Source: Streptomyces pacificus (GTDB lineage Bacteria > Actinomycetota > Actinomycetes > Streptomycetales > Streptomycetaceae). Taken from it: a stretch of 64,000 bases of DNA. The position numbers were made by a program, and so were the translations under genes. The notes beneath the pieces were generated by a model. The model was not told where the DNA came from. It saw nothing but the letters and a program-made list of their open reading frames with translations, and searched no databases. Each line of letters begins with the position of its first letter. Position 1 is the stretch's first letter. Location of the stretch: the NCBI RefSeq assembly GCF_011766325.1, contig NZ_BLLG01000004.1:186001-250000 (forward strand). The letters run 5' to 3'. Below are positions 57,282 through 64,000 of this stretch, one piece after another.

Positions 57282-58277
57282 TCACTCAGGGTTGTCCACA
57301 AGCGATCGCGCCGCCCGGACGCAGTGCGCGAGTGCCGCACGGGCGTAGCCGGGCGAAGCGCCCGCGAGCCCGCATGACGGGGTGATCACGACCGACTCCG
57401 CGAGAGTCCCCGGATCCAGCCCCAGCCTGCGCCACAGCGTCCTGACACCCATGACGCTACTAGCAGGGTCGGACAACGGGCCGTCGGTGGCGGACACGAC
57501 CCCCGCAAGAAGCCTCGTACCGCCCTCGACCGCCTCACCGACCGACTCTTCGTCACGCTCGGTGAGCAGTGCGAAATCGAACGAGATCCCGGCGACGCCC
57601 GCCCGGCGCAACAGGGCGAACGGCACCTGAGGAGCACAGGAGTGCACGGCCACCGGCACACCGGCGGCGGAGACGACCTCCCGCAGCGCGCTCTCGGCGA
57701 GCTGCCGGTCCACGGCGCGGTGCGTCCGGTACCCGCTGGCGGTCCGCACCCGGCCGCCCAGCACCTCCGCCAGGGAGGGCTCGTCCAGTTGCAGCACGGG
57801 CCGCGCACCCGGCACCCGGCGCCGCACCTCGGCGAGGTGGCCGCGCAGTCCTTCGGCCAGCGATCCCGCGAGGTCCCGGCAGGCGCCGGGGTCGGCGAGG
57901 GCCGCCTCGCCGTTCCTGAGTTCCAGGGCCGCCGCGAGCGTCCACGGCCCGACCGCCTGGACCTTGAGCGGGCCCTCGTAGCCCTGGGCGAACTCCTCCA
58001 GCGCGTCCAGGTCCTCACCGAGCCAGGACCTGGCCCGCCGGGTGTCCCGGCCCGGCCGGTCACCGATCCGCCAGCCACTCGGCTCGACGCGCGCGTACAA
58101 CTCCGCCAGCAGCCCCGCGGTCCGGCCGACCATGTCGGCGCCGGGGCCACGGGCGGGCAGCTCGGGCAGGTGGGGGAAGTCCTCGAAGGACCCGGTGACG
58201 GTCTTCGCGGCCTCACGCGCGTCCCCGCCGGGCAGCGAGCCGACTCCGGTCGCTGCGCCCCACACGGCGCCGCTCAC
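57282..58277 (-). CDS. MetE-like cobalamin-independent methionine synthase family protein
   Basis: 331 residues, corresponding to the catalytic C-terminal domain of MetE alone (full MetE is about 750). Zinc-type ligands are in VAVHSCAPQ and ITPSCGLAG. Short archaeal-type MetE proteins have a separate methyl donor; what this protein does in Streptomyces is not established. GTG 58277 overlaps the stop of the SDR gene by four bases, so it is translationally coupled to it. Confidence 0.85.
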   Translation of the reverse strand: MSGAVWGAATGVGSLPGGDAREAAKTVTGSFEDFPHLPELPARGPGADMVGRTAGLLAELYARVEPSGWRIGDRPGRDTRRARSWLGEDLDALEEFAQGYEGPLKVQAVGPWTLAAALELRNGEAALADPGACRDLAGSLAEGLRGHLAEVRRRVPGARPVLQLDEPSLAEVLGGRVRTASGYRTHRAVDRQLAESALREVVSAAGVPVAVHSCAPQVPFALLRRAGVAGISFDFALLTERDEESVGEAVEGGTRLLAGVVSATDGPLSDPASSVMGVRTLWRRLGLDPGTLAESVVITPSCGLAGASPGYARAALAHCVRAARSLVDNPE

Positions 58278-58963
58278 CGCCCCGGCCGGACGGTGAGGTC
58301 GTGGATGTCGGCGTCGCGCGGCAGGTCGAGGGCCGTGAGGATGGCCGTCGCCACCGACTCGGGGTCGATCCACCGCGACGGGTCGTACTCCCTGCCCTCC
58401 TGCCGGTGCACCTTCTCCTGCATCGGACTCGCGGTGCGGCCGGGGTACACCGAGGTGACCCGTACACCGTGCTCCCGCTCCTCCTGCCGAAGGACGTCGG
58501 CCAGTGCCTTGAGGCCGTGCTTGGAGGCGGCGTAGGCGCCCCACTCGGCATGGGCGTTGAGCCCCGAACCGGAGTTGACGAACACCACCGCGCCCCGGGA
58601 CACCCGCAGCTGGGGCAGCAGCAGCCGGGTGAGCTCCGCCGGGCTCACCAGGTTCACGTTGAGCTGCGCCTGCCAGGTCTTCGGCGTGAGGTCGGCGACC
58701 CGGCCGAGGTCCACGACGCCCGCGATGTGCAGCAGCGAGTCGACCCGCTCGGGCAGCGTCTGGTGCGAGAACGCCCAGGACAGCCGGTCCGGCGTGCCGA
58801 GGTCGCCGACGAGGGTGCGCGAGCCCGGGTAGGCCCGGGCCAGCTCCCGGGCGCGGCCGGCGTCCCTGGCCAGCAGCACGAGGGCGTCGCCGCGCGCGTG
58901 CAGCCGGCGCGCGACGGCCGCGCCGATGCCGGAGCCCGCTCCGGTGATCAGATGTGTAGCCAT
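58274..58963 (-). CDS. Short-chain dehydrogenase/reductase
   Basis: 229 residues of the classical SDR fold: cofactor loop TGAGSGIG at the N terminus, Asn-containing HIAGVV, catalytic Ser in VNSGSG, and YAASK. The loss of the usual NNAG (here HIAG) is a small deviation. Substrate unknown. ATG 58963 is used; ATG 58972 is possible. It forms a two-gene unit with the MetE-like gene. Confidence 0.9.
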   Translation of the reverse strand: MATHLITGAGSGIGAAVARRLHARGDALVLLARDAGRARELARAYPGSRTLVGDLGTPDRLSWAFSHQTLPERVDSLLHIAGVVDLGRVADLTPKTWQAQLNVNLVSPAELTRLLLPQLRVSRGAVVFVNSGSGLNAHAEWGAYAASKHGLKALADVLRQEEREHGVRVTSVYPGRTASPMQEKVHRQEGREYDPSRWIDPESVATAILTALDLPRDADIHDLTVRPGR

Positions 58964-59279
58964 ACCGGCCATGCTCGCATCACCGCAGCCCCGCGCTCAC
59001 CACGAGGGGGACGAGGGCGGTCCCACCGGGTCCCCGGCGAAGAAGACCAGGCCGGTGAGGGGCGCAGACAGGAGGCCCCCGGCGTCCGGTGCGCCGGAAC
59101 CGCCCCCGGTCTTCGCCTGGCCACGGTCGGGCGACCGTTCGCACGGCGGAGGTCCCGGGCGGCACCGCGTCCCGTGGCGTGAAGACGAGCCGCGCCGTTC
59201 GCGGAGGGGATTCGCCGTCGCGGATTCGCGGTCCCGGACGAGCCGGACGACAGCCTCGACCCGGCGCGCGGACACGGTC
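58964..59279. other. Gap between the SDR and mnmA
   Basis: 316 bases with no gene or clear signal. It lies upstream of the SDR gene and downstream of mnmA on the same strand, so it should hold the SDR promoter and the mnmA terminator, but I can identify neither. Confidence 0.4.
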
Positions 59280-60407
59280 TCAGGCCGTGACCGTACCCGG
59301 CCGGCGCGTCGTCGCCGCGATCGTCGCCGAGCCGACCACCCGGGTGCCGTCGTACAGCACGATCGCCTGGCCGGGGGCGACCCCGCGGACGGGCTCGGTG
59401 AACGCCACCCGCAGTTCGCCGCCCACCAGCTCGGCCGAGACCTCCGTCTCGCCGCCGTGGGCGCGCAGCTGCGCCGTGTACGTGCCCGGGCCGGAGGGGG
59501 CCGTGCCGCACCAGCGGGGCCTCACCGCGGTGAGCGCGGAGACCTCCAGGGCCTCGGCCGGTCCGACGGTGACGGTGTTGTCCACCGGTGAGATGTCCAG
59601 GACGTAGCGCGGCTTGCCGTCGGGCGCGGGGTGGCCGATGCGCAGTCCCTTGCGCTGGCCGATGGTGAAGCCGTACGCACCGTCGTGGGTGCCCAGCCTC
59701 GCGCCGGACTCGTCGACGATGTCGCCCTCCGCCCTGCCGAGGCGCTTCGCGAGGAACCCCTGGGTGTCGCCGTCGGCGATGAAGCAGATGTCGTGGCTGT
59801 CGGGCTTCTTCGCCACGGCCAGTCCGCGCCGCTCGGCCTCCGCACGGATCTCGTCCTTGGTGGTGAGGGTGTCGCCGAGCGGGAACAGGGCGTGGGCGAG
59901 CTGCCGCGCATCGAGCACGCCGAGTACATAGGACTGGTCCTTGGCCTCGTCGCTCGCGCGGTGCAGCTCGCGCCGGCCGTCCTCGCGCACGACCACGGTG
60001 GCGTAGTGGCCGGTGCACACGGCGTCGAACCCCAGGGCCAGCGCCTTGTCGAGCAGCGCCGCGAACTTGATCTTCTCGTTGCAGCGCAGGCAGGGATTGG
60101 GGGTGCGGCCCGCCTCGTACTCCGCGACGAAGTCCTCGACCACGTCCTCGCGGAACCGCTCGGCGAGGTCCCAGACGTAGAAGGGGATGCCGATGACGTC
60201 CGCGGCGCGGCGGGCGTCGCGGGAGTCCTCCACGGTGCAGCAGCCGCGCGCGCCGGTGCGGAACGACTGCGGGTTCGCCGAGAGCGCCAGATGCACCCCG
60301 GTCACGTCGTGTCCCGCTTCGGCGGCCCGGGCGGCGGCGACGGCGGAGTCCACCCCGCCGGACATGGCGGCGAGGACGCGGAGCGGGCGCTGGCGTGTGT
60401 CAGTCAT
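59280..60407 (-). CDS. mnmA: tRNA-specific 2-thiouridylase
   Basis: 375 residues. The ATP loop is MSGGVDSA, the catalytic Cys pair lies in [12 protein letters not shown] and HDICFI, and TGHYA and [10 protein letters not shown] are typical. It thiolates U34 of tRNA-Lys, -Glu and -Gln using sulfur from a cysteine desulfurase, encoded at 61261-62424. GGTAGGG precedes ATG 60407 by two bases. Confidence 0.96.
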   Translation of the reverse strand: MTDTRQRPLRVLAAMSGGVDSAVAAARAAEAGHDVTGVHLALSANPQSFRTGARGCCTVEDSRDARRAADVIGIPFYVWDLAERFREDVVEDFVAEYEAGRTPNPCLRCNEKIKFAALLDKALALGFDAVCTGHYATVVVREDGRRELHRASDEAKDQSYVLGVLDARQLAHALFPLGDTLTTKDEIRAEAERRGLAVAKKPDSHDICFIADGDTQGFLAKRLGRAEGDIVDESGARLGTHDGAYGFTIGQRKGLRIGHPAPDGKPRYVLDISPVDNTVTVGPAEALEVSALTAVRPRWCGTAPSGPGTYTAQLRAHGGETEVSAELVGGELRVAFTEPVRGVAPGQAIVLYDGTRVVGSATIAATTRRPGTVTA

Positions 60408-60490
60408 AGCCCTACCAGGGTACGGGGCGCCGGGAACCGGATGCCCACGTGTGGTCGTTCGGGAGGTGACGGGGTGCGAAGAGGGGTGGC

Positions 60491-61162
60491 ATGGGCGACG
60501 GGAAGGCACAGCGCGGCGTCGGCAGGCGGGCCGTGCTCATCGGCGGTGGCGCGGCGCTCGTGGGTGCGGGCGTGGTGGCCCAGGACGAGCTGAGGCGGCT
60601 GTGGTGGAAGCTGCCGGGCATGGAGAAGCCGCGCGTGGGGGGTGAGCTGGACCACGCGGGCGCGGTGTGGACGGCGGCCTCCTCGGCGAACTGGCGCCGG
60701 GCCGACCGGCCCGACGACTACACGATCGACCGGGTGGTGATCCATGTCGTCCAGGGCAGCTACCGCACGGCGCTGAAGGTGTTCAAGGACCCGGCCCACG
60801 GCGCCGCCACGCACTACGTGGTGGGCGGTGACGGGCGGATCGCCCAGATGATCCGCGAGCTCGACGTCGCCTTCCACGCGGGGAACCGGGAGGTCAACGA
60901 GCGGAGCATCGGCATCGAGCACGAGGGCTTCGTCGACCGTCCCGAGGACTTCACCGACGCGATGTACGCCTCGTCGGCCCGCCTGACCGCCGGCATCTGC
61001 GCGCGCTACGGGATCCCGGTCGACCGGGAGCACATCATCGGCCATGTCGAGGTGCCCGGGACCGACCACACCGACCCGGGCCCGCACTGGGACTGGGACC
61101 GGTACATACCGATGGTGCGGCGGGCGGCGGCCCCGCCGTCGCCCACCGCGACGCGGCTCTAG
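60491..61162 (+). CDS. Secreted N-acetylmuramoyl-L-alanine amidase
   Basis: 223 residues. A twin-arginine-like signal ([16 protein letters not shown]) precedes an Amidase_2 domain (about 75-210) with the zinc His in VVIHVVQGS and the second-ligand region [19 protein letters not shown]. It would cleave the bond between MurNAc and the stem peptide. It lies on the plus strand between mnmA and the cysteine desulfurase. ATG 60491 has GAGGGG four bases upstream. Confidence 0.9.
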   Translation: MGDGKAQRGVGRRAVLIGGGAALVGAGVVAQDELRRLWWKLPGMEKPRVGGELDHAGAVWTAASSANWRRADRPDDYTIDRVVIHVVQGSYRTALKVFKDPAHGAATHYVVGGDGRIAQMIRELDVAFHAGNREVNERSIGIEHEGFVDRPEDFTDAMYASSARLTAGICARYGIPVDREHIIGHVEVPGTDHTDPGPHWDWDRYIPMVRRAAAPPSPTATRL

Positions 61163-61193
61163 CCGTTCCGTGCCGGCACGGCGGGTCCGGCTG

Positions 61194-61229
61194 GGCCGGG
61201 CAGGCCGGGCAGGCCGGGCAGGCCGGGCG
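61194..61229. repeat. Four tandem 9-bp units between convergent genes
   Basis: GGCCGGGCA three times plus GGCCGGGCG, in the 98-base gap between the amidase and cysteine desulfurase genes. A small palindrome CCGTGCCGGCACGG lies just before (about 61168-61181) and may serve as terminator. Confidence 0.85.
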
Positions 61230-61260
61230 TCACGACGAGCGAACACCGCCTGACACGGTG

Positions 61261-62424
61261 CTAGCTGAGGCCCGCGGCGCGAGCCCGCTCCACGGCGGGC
61301 CCGATCGCCCCGGCGACGGCCTCGACGTCCTCCGCGGTGGACGTGTGGCCGAGGCTGAAGCGGAGCGTGCCGCGGGCCAGGTCCGGGGCGGTGCCGGTGG
61401 CGAGGAGGACATGGCTGGGCTGGGCGACACCCGCCGTGCAGGCCGAGCCGGTGGAGCACTCGATGCCCCGGGCGTCCAGGAGCAGCAGCAGCGAGTCGCC
61501 CTCGCAGCCGGGGAACGTGAAGTGGGCATTGGCCGGGAGCCGGTCCTCCGGGTCTCCGCCGAGGATCGCGTCGGGCACGGCGTCGAGGACGGCGGCGACG
61601 AGCCGGTCGCGCAGGGCGCCGATATCGCGGGCGAAGTCCTCGCGGCGCTCGGCGGCGGTCCGGGCGGCGACGGCGAAGGCCGCGACGGCCGGCACGTCCA
61701 GCGTCCCGGAGCGCACATGGCGTTCCTGACCGCCGCCGTGCAGCACGGGCACGGGGCTGTGCTCGCGGCCCAGCAGCAGCGCGCCGACGCCGTACGGGCC
61801 GCCGATCTTATGGCTGCTGACGGTCATGGCGGCCAGCCCGGACGCAGCGAAGCCGACGTCGAGCTGCCCGAAGGCCTGGACCGCGTCGGAGTGCAGCGGA
61901 ACAGCGAACTCGGCCGCGACATCGGCGAGTTCACGGACGGGCATGACGGTGCCGATCTCGTTGTTGGCCCACATGACAGTGGCCAGCGCCACATCGGAGG
62001 GGTCCCTCTCGAGGGCCTCCCGCAACGTCTCCGGGTGCACCCGGCCGAGGGCGTCGACGGGCAGGTACTCGACGTTCGCGCCCTCGTGCCCGGCGAGCCA
62101 GTGCACGGCGTCGAGGACGGCATGGTGCTCGACGGGGCTGGCGAGTACGCGGGTGCGGCGCGGGTCGGCGGCTCGCCGGGCCCAGTAGAGCCCCTTGACG
62201 GCGAGATTGTCCGCCTCGGTGCCGCCGGAGGTGAGGACGACCTCGCTGGGGCGCGCCCCGAGCGCCTCGGCGAGGGCCTCGCGGGCCTCCTCGACGGTAC
62301 GGCGGGCCCTGCGGCCCGCTGCGTGCAACGAGGAGGCGTTGCCGGTGGCGGCGAGCTGGGCGGTCATCGCCTCGATCGCCTCCGGGAGCATCGGAGTGGT
62401 CGCGGCGTGGTCGAGGTAGGCCAT
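61261..62424 (-). CDS. Cysteine desulfurase
   Basis: 387 residues, class V PLP enzyme of the NifS/IscS type. PLP Lys is in [10 protein letters not shown], and the mobile catalytic Cys is in STGSACTAG, close to Isc[10 protein letters not shown] starts the protein. It mobilises sulfur from cysteine, most likely for MnmA encoded downstream and perhaps for Fe-S clusters. ATG 62424 is used; GTG 62433 is possible. Confidence 0.94.
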   Translation of the reverse strand: MAYLDHAATTPMLPEAIEAMTAQLAATGNASSLHAAGRRARRTVEEAREALAEALGARPSEVVLTSGGTEADNLAVKGLYWARRAADPRRTRVLASPVEHHAVLDAVHWLAGHEGANVEYLPVDALGRVHPETLREALERDPSDVALATVMWANNEIGTVMPVRELADVAAEFAVPLHSDAVQAFGQLDVGFAASGLAAMTVSSHKIGGPYGVGALLLGREHSPVPVLHGGGQERHVRSGTLDVPAVAAFAVAARTAAERREDFARDIGALRDRLVAAVLDAVPDAILGGDPEDRLPANAHFTFPGCEGDSLLLLLDARGIECSTGSACTAGVAQPSHVLLATGTAPDLARGTLRFSLGHTSTAEDVEAVAGAIGPAVERARAAGLS

Positions 62425-62486
62425 GGTGGACACGATTCTACGAGCCGCCCGGAGTCCGGTACCCGCCCCGGGGGGGGCGGGACCGG

Positions 62487-62759
62487 TCAGCCGAGGGGAC
62501 TCCAGACGACCATGCCGTCGCCCACGACGAGCGCGGCGAGTACGGCGAGGTCCGCGACGCCGAGCAGCAGACCGAGAAGGGCCCGCCCGCGCCGGGCGGT
62601 GCCGCGCCAGAGCGCGAGACCGGCGAGGACCACGGCGACGGGTCCGAGCACGATGTTCATCACGAGCAGCCCGACGAGTCCGAGGACGAACGAGGCGACC
62701 GCCATGCCGTCGGCGTCGCGCGTTCCGGTGAACCGGTGTGCGGGTGCGGCGAGTTGCAC
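62487..62759 (-). CDS. DUF4190-like small membrane protein
   Basis: 90 residues with two long hydrophobic helices (about 19-45 and 60-80): [28 protein letters not shown] is typical of DUF4190-type proteins (quoted only in family context). GTG 62759 has AGGAGG at seven bases. It follows a 52-residue membrane protein gene by 17 bases and precedes the cysteine desulfurase. Confidence 0.85.
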   Translation of the reverse strand: MQLAAPAHRFTGTRDADGMAVASFVLGLVGLLVMNIVLGPVAVVLAGLALWRGTARRGRALLGLLLGVADLAVLAALVVGDGMVVWSPLG

Positions 62760-62776
62760 GGGAATTCCTCCTCGGA

Positions 62777-62935
62777 TCAGCGAACGGACCGCCGTGCGCG
62801 GCGCTCCCGCACGGCGAACACGAGCAGCCAGCCGGCGATGGCGGCGGCGGCTGCGGCGGACAGCGGCGGCGGGACATGGGCCACGGCACCCAGGAGGATG
62901 CCCAGCAAGGCGACGGCGGCGACGAGGGCGATCAT
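62777..62935 (-). CDS. 52-residue membrane protein
   Basis: ATG 62935 to TGA 62777. The product starts [20 protein letters not shown], has a second helix ([12 protein letters not shown]) and ends with a basic tail [17 protein letters not shown] and GAGGAAG lie just upstream of the ATG. Third codon positions are almost all G/C. The two-helix hairpin and the short distance to the DUF4190-like gene suggest a small co-expressed membrane pair. Function unknown. Confidence 0.7.
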   Translation of the reverse strand: MIALVAAVALLGILLGAVAHVPPPLSAAAAAAIAGWLLVFAVRERRARRSVR

Positions 62936-63330
62936 CTTCCTCGGCCTTCCTTTCGCGGGGAACTGCGGGAGCCGGCCGGCTGCCGGACCCCGGAGACTTC
63001 AGAGCACGACTGTTGGCCGGCTACCCGGTCGAGGGTTCCGCATACGAGCGGGCGGATGTCTACCGCATGTCATGAGTCACAGCGCCGGCGTCCGCCAGGC
63101 ACGGAGGTTGAGGACCCGGGCGCTGACGGCACCGATCCCGATACCCGGGGCCCGCGAGCCCGGCACCCCCGGGGCGCCCGGCGAGGAGCGGGTCGCCCGC
63201 ACGGCACGCACCCCGCGCCCCTCCCGGTCGGCCGGACGCTCTTCTGCCACCGGCCCGGCAACCCCCTCCAGCCGGCCCGGCGCTCCCCTGTCTCCGCCCC
63301 GGCCTTCCCGGCGGGAGTCCCGGGCGGACC
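62936..63330. other. Gap between the small membrane genes and the thioesterase
   Basis: About 395 bases with no defendable gene; the part 62950-63080 is slightly less GC-rich and probably holds the promoter of the small membrane genes. Confidence 0.45.
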
Positions 63331-63357
63331 CTGCCCGGCCGGCGCCCGGCCGGGCAG
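63331..63357 (-). terminator. Terminator of the thioesterase gene
   Basis: A perfect 12-bp stem (63331-63342 with 63346-63357) with a 3-base loop, 61 bases downstream of the thioesterase stop codon on the minus strand. Confidence 0.7.
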
Positions 63358-63418
63358 TCCGGCCGGCGCCCGGCACGTGAAGCCCGCGAGCCGACGGATC
63401 AGCCCGCGACCCGACCGA

Positions 63419-64000
63419 TCAGCCGCGCGTGAGCGGCGCCTTGGCCAGCTGGCGTGACTGGGCGACGAGGCGGCCCGCGCTGTCCCAGACCTCGGCGTCC
63501 TCCTCCAGGAAGCCGCCCGCGAGATTCCGGGTGGTGATGGAGACGCGCAGCAGACCCGGCGCCGGCCGGCAGCGGATGTGGACGGTGAGCTCGACGGTCG
63601 GCGTCCAGCCCTTCAGTCCCAGTTCGAACGCGGTCGGCGGGAGTGCGTCGACGGTGAGCAGCAGGGAGAGCGGGTCGGCGTCGCGGCCGTCGGCGAGTCC
63701 GAACCAGCCCCGCACCTCGCCCTTGCCGGAGGGGGCCCCGACGGCCCAGCCGACGGTCGCGGGATCGAGTTTGATGTCCAGCCGGTCGGTGATGTCGGAC
63801 GAGCCGGGGATCGCGGGCGCCGGGCCGTCGGACGGGCCGAGGCAGTCCTGGGGGGCCGGGATGGCAGGCGGCAGGGCGGTCGTCTGGACGTCGCCGGGCA
63901 GTGCGTCCAGGTCGCCGTAGGCGGCGAGGACGCGGATGCGCTCCACCTCGGTGCCGTCCTCCGCGTACTGCAGAAGCGAGGCCTGGCCGGTGGAGAGGGT
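63419..64000 (-). CDS. Thioesterase family protein (5' end outside the window)
   Basis: The frame is open from 64000 to the stop at 63419, 193 codons, and continues beyond the window. The sequence fits an acyl-CoA thioesterase of the hotdog-fold type, with the C-terminal strand region VELTVHIRCRPAPGLLRVS and EDAEVWDSAGRLVAQSRQLA. An internal GTG at 63946 could be mistaken for the start, but the upstream part (GQASLLQYAEDGTEVERI) is conserved in style with the family. Confidence 0.8.
   Translation of the reverse strand, partial: TLSTGQASLLQYAEDGTEVERIRVLAAYGDLDALPGDVQTTALPPAIPAPQDCLGPSDGPAPAIPGSSDITDRLDIKLDPATVGWAVGAPSGKGEVRGWFGLADGRDADPLSLLLTVDALPPTAFELGLKGWTPTVELTVHIRCRPAPGLLRVSITTRNLAGGFLEEDAEVWDSAGRLVAQSRQLAKAPLTRG

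Overview
The window is chromosomal DNA from a Streptomyces-type actinomycete. It is very GC-rich, codons end almost always in G or C, GTG starts are common, and two complete conservon (cvn) operons are present. The gene order matches what I remember of the Streptomyces coelicolor core chromosome from about SCO5548 to SCO5484 (cvn1-cvn2, accE-accB, leuA2/cimA, ilvE, leuB, put genes, serA, ilvCNB, gatBAC, rmdB, ligA, mnmA). That comparison is from memory, not from a search. I see no insertion sequence, prophage, CRISPR array or rRNA.

Layout. 1-1048: the end of an unknown gene, a hairpin terminator, then five tRNA genes on the minus strand (three Glu-CUC, two Gln-CUG). 1140-4767: a minus-strand cluster of a 56-residue peptide gene, an FAH-family hydrolase, gltX and a HAD hydrolase. 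5307-15671: two tandem cvnABCD operons whose B and D genes are practically identical. 16035-20316: acyl-CoA carboxylase accB-accE, a gene-poor stretch with a broken YceI-family gene, and a membrane protein. 20420-24837: isoleucine/leucine genes cimA, ilvE and leuB; cimA has an isoleucine-type attenuator. 25343-31298: a 48-residue protein gene, an AAC(2')-like acetyltransferase, and the proline catabolism genes with a divergent PucR-type regulator around a long palindrome. 31707-37384: serA and ilvC-ilvN-ilvB with an Ile-Leu-Val leader-peptide attenuator. 37418-48615: a GGDEF protein with a degenerate EAL domain, a D-2-hydroxyacid dehydrogenase, an aldo/keto reductase, a sugar-dehydrogenase lipoprotein, a GNAT acetyltransferase, an MMPL transporter and an unknown protein. 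48744-54823: gatC-gatA-small membrane protein-gatB and the c-di-GMP enzyme RmdB. 55063-64000: ligA, a MetE-like protein, an SDR, mnmA, an N-acetylmuramoyl-L-alanine amidase, a cysteine desulfurase, two small membrane proteins and a thioesterase cut by the window edge.

How the genes fit together. One theme is branched-chain amino acid synthesis: cimA makes citramalate for the threonine-independent isoleucine route, ilvBNC and ilvE are shared by Ile, Val and Leu, and leuB works on isopropylmalate and methylmalate; two of the transcription units carry leader-peptide attenuators. A second theme is indirect Gln-tRNA synthesis: the Glu and Gln tRNAs, GluRS (gltX) and the GatCAB amidotransferase all lie in this window. 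A third is signalling, with two conservons and two c-di-GMP proteins. The cysteine desulfurase and MnmA together fit tRNA 2-thiouridine formation.

The observations most worth follow-up are the patchwork 100% identity between the two conservons, the short peptide with a duplicated ANPRRTTL motif upstream of the FAH/gltX cluster, the Ile-Ile leader upstream of cimA, the palindromic element inside the 5' end of gltX, and the 32-bp palindrome between the divergent put genes.
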